A stretch of 64,000 nt of DNA, taken from positions 1 through 64,000 of the forward strand of contig DIJZ01000025.1 in the NCBI GenBank assembly GCA_002421425.1, written 5' to 3'. This DNA is from Caldifarciminota bacterium UBA5631. Its GTDB lineage: Bacteria > Hydrothermota > Hydrothermia > UBA1063. How positions within the stretch are numbered: position 1 is the stretch's first letter; each line of letters begins with the position of its first letter. The notes under the pieces were generated by a model. It searched no databases and was not told where the DNA came from. It was given only the letters and a program-made list of their open reading frames with translations. Of the stretch, positions 43,101 through 51,058 are shown in pieces. A program made the position numbers and the translations under genes.

Positions 43101-43916
43101 ATGGACATAAGGCTAAAGGCAGAAAAAGCCCTTCAAAATATAAAAAAAGCAAACCCGCTCGTCCACAACATAACTAATTATGTGGCTGCAAACTTTCAGG
43201 CTAACGCCCTTCTTGCTATTGGTGCCTCGCCGGTAATGGCTCATTCTGAGGATGAAGTCGAGGATATAGAGTCTATAGCAGATGCTCTGGTTCTAAATAT
43301 TGGAACTCCGTCAAAGAGCGCCCTTTCCAGTATGATAAGGGCAGGTATAAAGGCGAAGGAACTCGGGAAGCCTGTAATTTTAGACCCCGTAGGCGCAGGA
43401 GCCACAAAGTTTCGGGACCGCGTCGTAAAAGAAATTCTGACGCATGTGAGCGTTGATATAGTCCGTGGGAATGCTTCCGAAATCGCCGCGCTTTGCGGAA
43501 TAGCTGGGAAGACAAAAGGAGTTGATGCCAGTCTTTTTGCTGCGGATGTAATTGATGAAGCTACTGATTTTAGTAAAAAAGTCAAGGCGGTTGTTGTAGT
43601 TTCAGGTCCTGTGGATTATGTTATAGCTCAAGATACGATGATTGAATGCCAAAATGGAGTTCCGATGCTTGGAAAAATAACCGGTTCTGGTTGCGCGGTT
43701 ACCTCTATTATTGGTGCCTTTGCAGCCGTTGAGGAGGATAAGACCCTTGCTGCCCTTTTTGGCCTCGGACTTTTTGGATTTGCGGGGGAGCGAGCCTCCA
43801 AGAATAGCAATGGACCTGGAAGTTTTGCTTCTCTTTTAATTGACGAGCTTTACAAGGTAACACCCCTTGAATTTTCAAAGAACCTGAAATTCAAAATTAA
43901 AAGGAGCGAGTCATGA
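43101..43916 (+). CDS. thiM: Hydroxyethylthiazole kinase
   Basis: ThiM phosphorylates 4-methyl-5-(2-hydroxyethyl)thiazole for thiamine salvage. The 271-residue ribokinase-like protein has PLVHNITNYVAANFQANALLAIGASP (read as VHNITNYV and ANALLAIGASP), VLNIGTPS, PVILDPVGAGAT, IVRGNASEIAAL and the anion-hole motif KITGSGCAVTSIIGAF. It follows thiC by five bases and overlaps thi4 by four. Confidence 0.95.
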   Translation: MDIRLKAEKALQNIKKANPLVHNITNYVAANFQANALLAIGASPVMAHSEDEVEDIESIADALVLNIGTPSKSALSSMIRAGIKAKELGKPVILDPVGAGATKFRDRVVKEILTHVSVDIVRGNASEIAALCGIAGKTKGVDASLFAADVIDEATDFSKKVKAVVVVSGPVDYVIAQDTMIECQNGVPMLGKITGSGCAVTSIIGAFAAVEEDKTLAALFGLGLFGFAGERASKNSNGPGSFASLLIDELYKVTPLEFSKNLKFKIKRSES

Positions 43917-44680
43917 AGGAGAGAAAGATCACAGAAATTATAATCAAAAACCATTTTACGCACCTACTAAATTCCATGGAGTGCGATGTAATTATAGCGG
44001 GGGGAGGTCCATCGTCCCTCGTAGCAGGTTATTATCTGGCGAAGGCAGGGAAGAAGGTTACTATACTTGAAAAGAAGCTGTCCCTGGGAGGCGGTACATG
44101 GGGTGGCGGAATGGGCTTCAAATTTGCCGTCGTTGAAGAGAAGTGTCTTCCCATTCTTGACGATATGGGCATAAGATACAAGAAAGAGGAAGACGATCTA
44201 TACTCCGTTGATTCTATTGAACTGGCAAGTGGCTTGATTTTCAATGCCATAAAAGCGGGTGCAGAGATCTTTAACCTTTTATCGGTAGAAGACTTAGTTC
44301 TTAGAGACGATAGGGTGCGTGGCGTGGTTATAAATGCCTCACCTATTGAAATTGCGAGACTCCACGTAGATCCAATTACTCTCCTGTCAAAAGCAGTAGT
44401 TGATGCCACAGGCCATGACCTGGAAGTAGTTAAGGTATTACTCAGAAAAAACGGTGTTAAGTTAAATACCGAAACAGGCGAGATCATTGGAGAAAGATCC
44501 ATGGATGCAGAAGAGGGAGAAAAAGTAACCGTTGAGAAGACTGGTGAAGTATTTCCTGGTCTTTATGTGGTTGGAATGGCAGCCTGCGCATGTTTCGGGG
44601 GCCCGAGAATGGGACCTATTTTCGGTGGAATGCTGATTTCGGGCAAAAAATTGGCGGAGAAGCTCGCTAAGATCCTATGA
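43913..44680 (+). CDS. thi4: Thi4-type thiazole synthase (sulfide-using, His variant)
   Basis: Thi4 builds ADP-thiazole from NAD, glycine and a sulfur source. The 255-residue flavoprotein-like fold has ECDVIIAGGGPSSLVAGY (dinucleotide site), LSLGGGTWGGGMGF, VVDATGHDLEVV and the C-terminal VVGMAACACFGGPRMGPIFGGM. In yeast, a Cys in a TQCCMDP-like block donates sulfur. Here the matching block is RLHVDP with His151. His variants in methanogens are catalytic and use free sulfide with iron, which fits an anaerobe. The gene replaces thiG, thiH and thiS. Confidence 0.9.
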   Translation: MKERKITEIIIKNHFTHLLNSMECDVIIAGGGPSSLVAGYYLAKAGKKVTILEKKLSLGGGTWGGGMGFKFAVVEEKCLPILDDMGIRYKKEEDDLYSVDSIELASGLIFNAIKAGAEIFNLLSVEDLVLRDDRVRGVVINASPIEIARLHVDPITLLSKAVVDATGHDLEVVKVLLRKNGVKLNTETGEIIGERSMDAEEGEKVTVEKTGEVFPGLYVVGMAACACFGGPRMGPIFGGMLISGKKLAEKLAKIL

Positions 44681-45309
44681 AGAAAATTTTAAAACTATAC
44701 CTAATTGCAGATTACCTTTATTTTGACGAAAAATTCTATGACAAAATCGAAATGGCGATAAAAGGTGGCGTTACAGCGGTGCAGTTCAGGTTCAAAGGTA
44801 TTGACGACGGACCAGCCTACAAAGTTGCAAGGAGAATAAAGGATATTTGCAAAGGAAACGGCATTGCCTTCTTTATCAATAACAGGCCAGATTTTGCACT
44901 ACTTCTCGATGCAGACGGGGTGCATGTGGGTCAGGATGATTTGCCAGTTCTGGAGGTCAAAAGGATTGCTTACGGAAAAATTGTGGGAGTTTCCGTTGGA
45001 AACGATGAAGAATATAAGAGAATAAAAGACACTCCCTTTGATTATTTGAGTTTTGGCTCCGTTTTTGGAACTCCTACCAAATCTGATGCAGGAGAGCCAA
45101 TTGGTTTAGAAAACCTGAGGAAATTGGTTCAACTCTCAGGGGATGTTCCAAAAATTGCCATAGGCGGTATAACCGAAGAAAATGCCAATAGTGTTATGAA
45201 AACAGGTGTTTGTGGTATTGCCGTCTCCAGCGCAATTATGAAATCACCTAATCCCTGCGACGCCGCAAAGAGATTAAGAGAAATTGTGGAGGAAGGGCTG
45301 AGAATATAA
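44677..45309 (+). CDS. thiE: Thiamine-phosphate synthase
   Basis: ThiE joins HMP-PP to thiazole phosphate. The 210-residue TIM barrel shows AIKGGVTAVQFRFK, FFINNRPDFAL, DGVHVGQDDLPV, GVSVGNDEEY, YLSFGSVFGTPTKSDAG and KIAIGGITEENA. The usual QLR(D/E)K block is QFRFK here. It is the last gene of the operon. HMP-P kinase ThiD is not in the cluster. Confidence 0.94.
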   Translation: MKKILKLYLIADYLYFDEKFYDKIEMAIKGGVTAVQFRFKGIDDGPAYKVARRIKDICKGNGIAFFINNRPDFALLLDADGVHVGQDDLPVLEVKRIAYGKIVGVSVGNDEEYKRIKDTPFDYLSFGSVFGTPTKSDAGEPIGLENLRKLVQLSGDVPKIAIGGITEENANSVMKTGVCGIAVSSAIMKSPNPCDAAKRLREIVEEGLRI

Positions 45310-45537
45310 GTAGATTTTTACCAGGTAGACCCTGGAAGTTCCGTGAGTTTAAAGGCTAATATAAGCTTCAAAACAACTATTAAGGAGCAGCAATTAACAA
45401 GATTTATAATTTGTAGTGTGCCTGATCTAAATCAGCACCAAGAGGATTCTTTCCTGAAAGCTGACGTAATTTAGAAGAAGAGATATTTCCATAGCGAAGT
45501 ATGTAGTTAATGCTATTTCGGCAAGCCGGAGGCTAAT

Positions 45538-47961
45538 TTACTCCTTCACCCTCAGAATCAAAAGCCCATTCGAACCATTGGCAACATATGCATAGTTTCC
45601 GTGTTTGAAAACCCCCAGTGCAGGCTGATTAGGCACGTAGTAGCCAACTTCAAACAGATTTTCTGGGTTTGAGATGTCAACTACCCTGAAGCCAGCCCAT
45701 TCGTATGCAATGTAGGCGAAATTGCCATCAATAGCCACTCCAAGAGCTGCGCCAGGAGTGCTGTAGTATGAGATTTCATATGGATAATAAGGGTCCTGAA
45801 CGTCGATTACCCTGAGGCCTGATCCGTGATCTGCTACGTATGCGAAGCCGTTAGAATATTTTACCGCCCGAGCATTTTCAGGAGTATCATAGGATCCAAG
45901 CACCTGGGGATTGTGGGGGTCTGAAACATCCACTATCACAAGGCCAGCCTCGCCATTCGCCACGTAAGCATAGCTATCTTCTACGTATACGTCGCGTACT
46001 CCTCCCCCACCACCAGGAGAAACGCAAGATGCAACAATATGGGGATCTGAGGGATTGGACACATCCACTATGACAAGGCCATCTTGCCCTGCTGCAACGA
46101 AGGCGTAGTAACCATAAACATAAACCTTCTGAGCAGCAATAGCTACATTTCCCACTTCATATGGGTTTGATGGGTTTGTAACGTTCAAAATAAGCAATGA
46201 TAAGCCGTCGGCTACGAAAGCATAACTTCCTGATACATAGACGCTGCTGCAGGAGCCTGGAGTGTCATATTGCCCAGCCAGATATGGGTTGGATGGATTT
46301 GAGACATTTATTATGTAAAGGGGACTCCAGTTGTTTGCTACGTAGGCGTAGTTATTATAAACAAAGACATCATAAGAAGCGTAGGGAATTCCGAAGGATT
46401 TTACGAGGTAAGGGCAGAGGTAAAAAGTCAGAGGACTGGAATACTGACCCGGTACGTCATCACTCCTTCTTGCCCTGACCCTCCACTGATATCTTCCACT
46501 TGAAATCAATGGGAAAGAAATGGATGTCGATGAAATAATTGTGTCCACAAGAGGATTCGAAAAAGTTCTCACAGAATCAATGATCTGAATCTGATACATT
46601 ACCCCTCCAGAGACGTAGCTCCAGGAGAAGTCTACGATTTCGTTATTCCAGAACAGCTGTCCGTTGGATGGGCTGAGGGGAGTGGGTACAGTGAGAGTCT
46701 CGTCAATTTTGTAAAAAATCCTGGAATCGGAAAAAGGTCCTGGAACTTCATTAATCCATGACCTAACCCGCCAGTAGTACCGATCACTTGTGGGGCTCAA
46801 CCGCAATCGTATGGATGTTGATTGAATAGAGGTGTCTGTAATAGGTGAGGAAAAATTGGAATCATCATCTACCTGTATCTGATATGATGTTACACCCGAA
46901 ACTGTGCTCCACGAAAATTCGATTCCAAGAATCTGAAGTTCTGAAGCTGTGAATCCTTCTCTGTTTGCCGGGATTGAAAGAACGGGAGGTGCAAGGGTTG
47001 GGTTTTCAATATAAAATGTTCTTGGATTTGAATAAAGACTGGCCGTTTGGTTCTTCCAGGTTCTTACCCTCCAGTAAAGTTTGCCGCTGTAGTTTGTGAT
47101 TTGAGCGTAGTAAAAAGGCTGACTCGGAGCGCCAACCAGCATTGGGGAGGAGAAGTCGGAATTATTGTCAATCTGGATCTCATAGGCTGTGGCACCGGTT
47201 ACCGGGTTCCAGGAAAAATAAATTCCCATTTGAGCAGAATCCTTTGATATTACGACGCCTTCAGCGGGAGAAATGAGTTCTGGTGCCCGGGGAAGTGTAT
47301 CCAGAATAATCTCAACAGTCACGGGGTCAGACCAATCAGATTGTTTTCCTATTACATCTTTAGCCTTTGCTCTGATCGAATAACTCCCGGGATTAGACCA
47401 TGAATGGTAAAAAGTTATCTCACTTCCAGAAGGTTGGTAATTACTCCAATGCAGTGGAGAGCCGTCACCAAAGTCCACCTGTACTGACACTGAATCTCCA
47501 TCAGGATCCGATGCAGAGACTCTTATGGTGTAAACCGAGTCTACGTACCCCTGAGAAGGATAACTGATTATCATTGGTACATTTGGTGCACTTCCTCCTT
47601 CTACTATTTGGACTGTAACGCCTGCTGACCACGAAGAAGCAGCTCCATCCTCGTCCGAGGCTCTTGCCTTCAATGTGTATGTGCCTGCGGAAGTCCAGGT
47701 ATGTTCAAAGGATATTGTATCTCCTGATGGGAAGTATTTACTTAAGCTGGAATAGGTTCCATCCCCGTAGTCGAGAACTACCGCCAAGAGGTCACCATCA
47801 GGGTCCTGAGCGGTTACTTCGATTATATAAGGGACGTCCTTAATTCCTATTGACGGGTAACTAACGATCTCTGGTTCCTGGGGAGCGCTATTTTTTTTGC
47901 AGGCCATTGTGATCAGGCCAAATATAATCAATATTTTTGTGAGTTTCTTAATTTTGCTCAA
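45538..47961 (-). CDS. Modular lipoprotein: PKD, FN3-like and seven LVIVD propeller repeats
   Basis: The 807-residue product starts at TTG after AGGAGG and has lipobox TMAC (Cys21). Two PKD-like domains follow (about 30-120 and 130-218, with LDYGDGTYS and VDFGDGSPL). Then come three FN3-like repeats (about 228-520, with AYEIQIDNNSDFSSP and SYQIQVDDDSNFSSP). The C-terminal third (about 525-807) has seven repeats of the YAYVA..GLVIVDVSNPxxP type, which should close a seven-bladed beta-propeller. A cell-surface adhesion or scaffold role is likely. A TATAAT box lies at 47988-47983. Confidence 0.85.
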   Translation of the reverse strand: MSKIKKLTKILIIFGLITMACKKNSAPQEPEIVSYPSIGIKDVPYIIEVTAQDPDGDLLAVVLDYGDGTYSSLSKYFPSGDTISFEHTWTSAGTYTLKARASDEDGAASSWSAGVTVQIVEGGSAPNVPMIISYPSQGYVDSVYTIRVSASDPDGDSVSVQVDFGDGSPLHWSNYQPSGSEITFYHSWSNPGSYSIRAKAKDVIGKQSDWSDPVTVEIILDTLPRAPELISPAEGVVISKDSAQMGIYFSWNPVTGATAYEIQIDNNSDFSSPMLVGAPSQPFYYAQITNYSGKLYWRVRTWKNQTASLYSNPRTFYIENPTLAPPVLSIPANREGFTASELQILGIEFSWSTVSGVTSYQIQVDDDSNFSSPITDTSIQSTSIRLRLSPTSDRYYWRVRSWINEVPGPFSDSRIFYKIDETLTVPTPLSPSNGQLFWNNEIVDFSWSYVSGGVMYQIQIIDSVRTFSNPLVDTIISSTSISFPLISSGRYQWRVRARRSDDVPGQYSSPLTFYLCPYLVKSFGIPYASYDVFVYNNYAYVANNWSPLYIINVSNPSNPYLAGQYDTPGSCSSVYVSGSYAFVADGLSLLILNVTNPSNPYEVGNVAIAAQKVYVYGYYAFVAAGQDGLVIVDVSNPSDPHIVASCVSPGGGGGVRDVYVEDSYAYVANGEAGLVIVDVSDPHNPQVLGSYDTPENARAVKYSNGFAYVADHGSGLRVIDVQDPYYPYEISYYSTPGAALGVAIDGNFAYIAYEWAGFRVVDISNPENLFEVGYYVPNQPALGVFKHGNYAYVANGSNGLLILRVKE

Positions 47962-48047
47962 GAGAGCCTCCTGTATTAGTTTATTATAATACTATTGTGG
48001 GGTAAAACCGGGCCACCTGCAATGTGGGACTTTCACAACAACCGCTG

Positions 48048-48053
48048 TACAAT
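48048..48053 (+). promoter_or_regulatory. Leaderless-type -10 box before the DUF2207 gene
   Basis: TACAAT ends six bases before the ATG at 48060, with no Shine-Dalgarno and no clear -35. The spacing is the same as for wzz, lepB, galE and the PlsY-like gene. Confidence 0.55.
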
Positions 48054-48059
48054 ATGTAA

Positions 48060-49685
48060 ATGAAAATACTAATCATTTTGCTGGATTTATGGTTTATCAG
48101 GGATTTTCAGGTGCGCATAGATCTTAATCCTGAAAATCGAATCAGAGTGCGTGAGCTCATTACAGTGGACTTCCAGAACGAAGAAAGGCACGGGATATAC
48201 CGAAATATTCCGACCTCCTTCAGGGGCTCAGATCTTGGCTTCAGGTTAATTACCGCCGATAACCTTGAAAAACCTGGTACGCCTGTAAAAACAGTGAAGG
48301 GCTGGAATGAAGTAACGGTGAGGATTGGAGATCCTGGCGCCACCATTTCCGGTATAAGACAGTACTTAATTGAATATGAAGTGAAAGATGTTGTTTTTGA
48401 CACCCTCGGAAAGGACTGCTTCATATGGAATGTAACGGGAAGCGGATGGGCAGTCCCTATCGAAAAAGCAGAGTGTTATATCAGCCTGGGTAATTTGCCA
48501 TGGCCTTCTGAAACTAAAGGATATACAGGTGCTTACGGAGAAAAGGGACAGAATTACAGAGTTGAGGTGGATTCTTCTTCAAAAACGATAGTCTTGCAAA
48601 CTACAAAGGCATTGATGCCCTATGAAGGGTTTAGTGTACTTCTGAACTTCGACGGAAATTATTTCAAAAAACCTACAAAAGCGAAAAGGATACTGCATGG
48701 AATTTTGATTTTCTGGCCTTTGTACATTTCGATGTTTATTGGAATTGTGTTATATTTTGAATGGAAAAGGAAAGGTAGAGACCCCTATACAGGTCCCGTA
48801 GTGGTTCAGTATGAACCATCTCCAGACCTAACAGCCTCTGAAAGTGGAACTATGATCGATGAAAAAGTTGACCCGAGGGATATAACTGCTGAAATTATGT
48901 TTCTGATTCTTAATGGGTATATTATTCTTGAAAGCGTAAATCATAAGGACTACCTTCTCAGAAAAAATAAGGATTGTGACAAATTATTGAAGGACCACCA
49001 GTGCGAACTTTTAAAGAGACTTTTCAAAGAAGATTATACCAAGGGTGAAAATGCAGTAAAACTGTCAGCTCTAAAGGAGCACTTTTACGTTGATTTCAAA
49101 TTTCTTGAAAAGGAGATCTATAAAAGGCTAACGAATGCCGGATTTTTTTCCGAAAGCCCTTTAAATGTTAGAAAAAGATATACAGTAATTGGATTTTTAT
49201 CTTTTTTTGGATATTTGATTTTAGCGAGTATTCTTGCACCCAAAATCCCGACCGTAGCATTTTTGATACCTTTATCGGCCTTTCTAACTTCGGGCTTGAT
49301 TGTTTTCTTCGGGAATGTTATGGTGGCAAAGACTATGAGAGGCGCAGAAGTTCTGCGTTATATAAGAGGGTTAAAGGAATTCATAAGAACTGTCGAAAAA
49401 GATCGGTTAAAACGTTTTGCCCTTGATAAACCAGAGATGTTTAAGAATCTCCTTCCTTACGCCATTTCTTTTGGTGAAGAAGAAAAGTGGGTAAGAGTCT
49501 TCGAAGAAATTTATGAAGAACTAAGAAAAACCACAGGAGTTGGCGTCATAAACGTTCGTGGATTTTTGCCGGCTCTGTCCTATATGAATTCAAGCATATA
49601 TTCACCGCCTCGTTCCTCGGGCGGTGGTAGTAGTGGGGGATTTAGTGGGGGAGGCGCCGGAGGTAGTGGAGGAGGAGCCTGGTAG
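48060..49685 (+). CDS. DUF2207 membrane protein
   Basis: The 541-residue protein has a short signal, an extracytoplasmic beta-rich domain with the DUF2207 start FQVRIDLNPENRIRVRELI and ERHGIYRNIPTSF, then a helix near 220-240. A cytoplasmic segment contains DPRDITAEIMFLILNGYI, and two further helices lie near 385-425. It ends in a Gly/Ser-rich tail closing with AW, a common feature of this family. The role of the family is unknown. It is a single gene with a leaderless promoter. Confidence 0.85.
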   Translation: MKILIILLDLWFIRDFQVRIDLNPENRIRVRELITVDFQNEERHGIYRNIPTSFRGSDLGFRLITADNLEKPGTPVKTVKGWNEVTVRIGDPGATISGIRQYLIEYEVKDVVFDTLGKDCFIWNVTGSGWAVPIEKAECYISLGNLPWPSETKGYTGAYGEKGQNYRVEVDSSSKTIVLQTTKALMPYEGFSVLLNFDGNYFKKPTKAKRILHGILIFWPLYISMFIGIVLYFEWKRKGRDPYTGPVVVQYEPSPDLTASESGTMIDEKVDPRDITAEIMFLILNGYIILESVNHKDYLLRKNKDCDKLLKDHQCELLKRLFKEDYTKGENAVKLSALKEHFYVDFKFLEKEIYKRLTNAGFFSESPLNVRKRYTVIGFLSFFGYLILASILAPKIPTVAFLIPLSAFLTSGLIVFFGNVMVAKTMRGAEVLRYIRGLKEFIRTVEKDRLKRFALDKPEMFKNLLPYAISFGEEEKWVRVFEEIYEELRKTTGVGVINVRGFLPALSYMNSSIYSPPRSSGGGSSGGFSGGGAGGSGGGAW

Positions 49686-49783
49686 GATCGTTGCTCCCTT
49701 CTGCACCTTACCATTTTTAAAAAGATGCTTTGATTCTGAGAAATTCAGCGTTGTCACGTTTTTCTCTCTCGCGTCCTTGCGTT

Positions 49784-49789
49784 TATAAT
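49784..49789 (+). promoter_or_regulatory. Leaderless-type -10 box of the epimerase gene
   Basis: A perfect TATAAT ends six bases before the ATG at 49796. There is no Shine-Dalgarno. No convincing -35 sits at 17 bases. Confidence 0.6.
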
Positions 49790-49795
49790 AATACT

Positions 49796-50722
49796 ATGAA
49801 AGTACTTATTACAGGAGGATGTGGGTTTATTGGCTCCCACGTTCAGGACCACTATCTGCGTGCAGGTTATGAGGTTGTTGTGGTGGACAATCTCTCTTCA
49901 GGGAAGAAAGAATTTCTTAATTCCCTGGCGAATTTTTATCAGGTTGACGTGAGAGATTTCAGTTCACTGGAGCGGATTTTCCTTAAAGAACGTCCTGACA
50001 TTGTTAATCATCACGCCGCACAGATTAGTGTAGTATACTCAACCAGGAACCCCCAGGAGGATGCCGAAATAAACATTAAAGGGCTGATTAATGTTCTGGA
50101 CCTGTCAGTGAAGTACTCAGTTAAGAGATTTCTCTTTTCTTCAAGTGGTGGAGCAATATATGGAAACCCAATCTATTTGCCCTGTGATGAATTTCATCCT
50201 GTAGAACCTCTGAGTCCCTACGGTGTTTCTAAGTATAGCGGCGAACTTTACGTTAGATACTTCCACAAGAATTTTGGACTGGACTATGCTGTGTTAAGGT
50301 ATGGTAACGTCTTTGGACCGCGGCAGGACCCCTATGGTGAAGCTGGAGTTGTCGCTATTTTTGGATTGAATATGCTCCAGGATAAAGAATGTTTCATTTT
50401 TGGTGATGGCAATCAGGAGAGAGATTTTGTATATGTAGAGGATGTGGCTAAGGCAAATCTCCTTCTTACCGAAGCTATTCTTGGAAAAGAGAGAGAATTT
50501 AATGTAGGGTCAGGGGTTGGAACTTCGGTGAACAGGTTGTTCAATATTATGAAAGATATAACGGGGTATAAACGGGAGCCCGTATACAAAGAGGCAAGGA
50601 AGGGTGAGGTTTACCGTGTCTATCTTAATACCGAGAGGATCAGAAGAATGGGCTGGAGTCCCAGCGTTTCCCTCGAAGAAGGTATTAGAAGAACTGTAGA
50701 GCACATTAAACAGGGTAATTGA
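49796..50722 (+). CDS. NAD-dependent sugar-nucleotide epimerase (GalE-like)
   Basis: The 308-residue extended SDR shows the NAD loop TGGCGFIGSH, VDNLSSG, SSSGGAIYG and the catalytic YGVSKYSGE (Tyr-x3-Lys), then RYGNVFGPRQDPYGEAGVV and GDGNQERDFVYVEDVA. It probably interconverts UDP-glucose and UDP-galactose or a related sugar for the surface glycans. The ATG at 49796 is set by the leaderless promoter and puts the Rossmann strand at residue 2. A longer ORF from 49730 would cross the promoter. Confidence 0.9.
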   Translation: MKVLITGGCGFIGSHVQDHYLRAGYEVVVVDNLSSGKKEFLNSLANFYQVDVRDFSSLERIFLKERPDIVNHHAAQISVVYSTRNPQEDAEINIKGLINVLDLSVKYSVKRFLFSSSGGAIYGNPIYLPCDEFHPVEPLSPYGVSKYSGELYVRYFHKNFGLDYAVLRYGNVFGPRQDPYGEAGVVAIFGLNMLQDKECFIFGDGNQERDFVYVEDVAKANLLLTEAILGKEREFNVGSGVGTSVNRLFNIMKDITGYKREPVYKEARKGEVYRVYLNTERIRRMGWSPSVSLEEGIRRTVEHIKQGN

Positions 50723-50997
50723 TGGCTCTCAAACGCTATTATTTGAGGGTTTATGGATTGGTTCAGGGAGTAGGGTTCAGATACTATGCTATGAGGCTTG
50801 CCCGAAGTATGAATATAAGTGGGTGGGTCAGGAATCTTTACGATGGTTCCGTAGAGATTGAGGCAGAAGGTATAGAGGAGGATCTGGAAGGGTTTGTTCT
50901 AAAAATTTCCGAAGGTCCTCCTGCTGCGGTAATTGAAAAGGTTGTGAAGCAGGAAATTCCACCTCAGGGTGCAAAGGGCTTTGAAGTAAGGTTTTGA
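50722..50997 (+). CDS. acyP: Acylphosphatase
   Basis: The 91-residue enzyme hydrolyses acyl phosphates. The family signature is complete: VQGVGFRYYAMRLAR (phosphate cradle with the catalytic Arg) and GWVRNLYDGSVEIEAEG (catalytic Asn). The ATG overlaps the epimerase stop (TGATG). It could act on acetyl or butyryl phosphate made by the enzymes at 27425-30767, though that would waste ATP. The true substrate is unknown. Confidence 0.92.
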   Translation: MALKRYYLRVYGLVQGVGFRYYAMRLARSMNISGWVRNLYDGSVEIEAEGIEEDLEGFVLKISEGPPAAVIEKVVKQEIPPQGAKGFEVRF

Positions 50998-51011
50998 AAT
51001 TTGATAGCAAT

Positions 51012-51042
51012 AAAAAAGGGGGCCCGAAGGGCCCCCTTTTTT
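51012..51042 (+). terminator. Bidirectional intrinsic terminator
   Basis: A perfect hairpin (AAAAAAGGGGGCCC, loop GAA, GGGCCCCCTTTTTT) lies between the convergent acyP and OmpA-family genes. It can end transcription on both strands. Confidence 0.92.
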
Positions 51043-51058
51043 ATTTTCTACTTTTCAA

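Noticed and set aside
45310..45537. Possible small gene or terminator after thiE
   Set aside because: No ORF with a ribosome site and no strong hairpin with a T-run was found in this gap.
49730..49795. Extended start of the epimerase gene
   Set aside because: The Rossmann motif begins right after the ATG at 49796 and the TATAAT box sits inside the extension.
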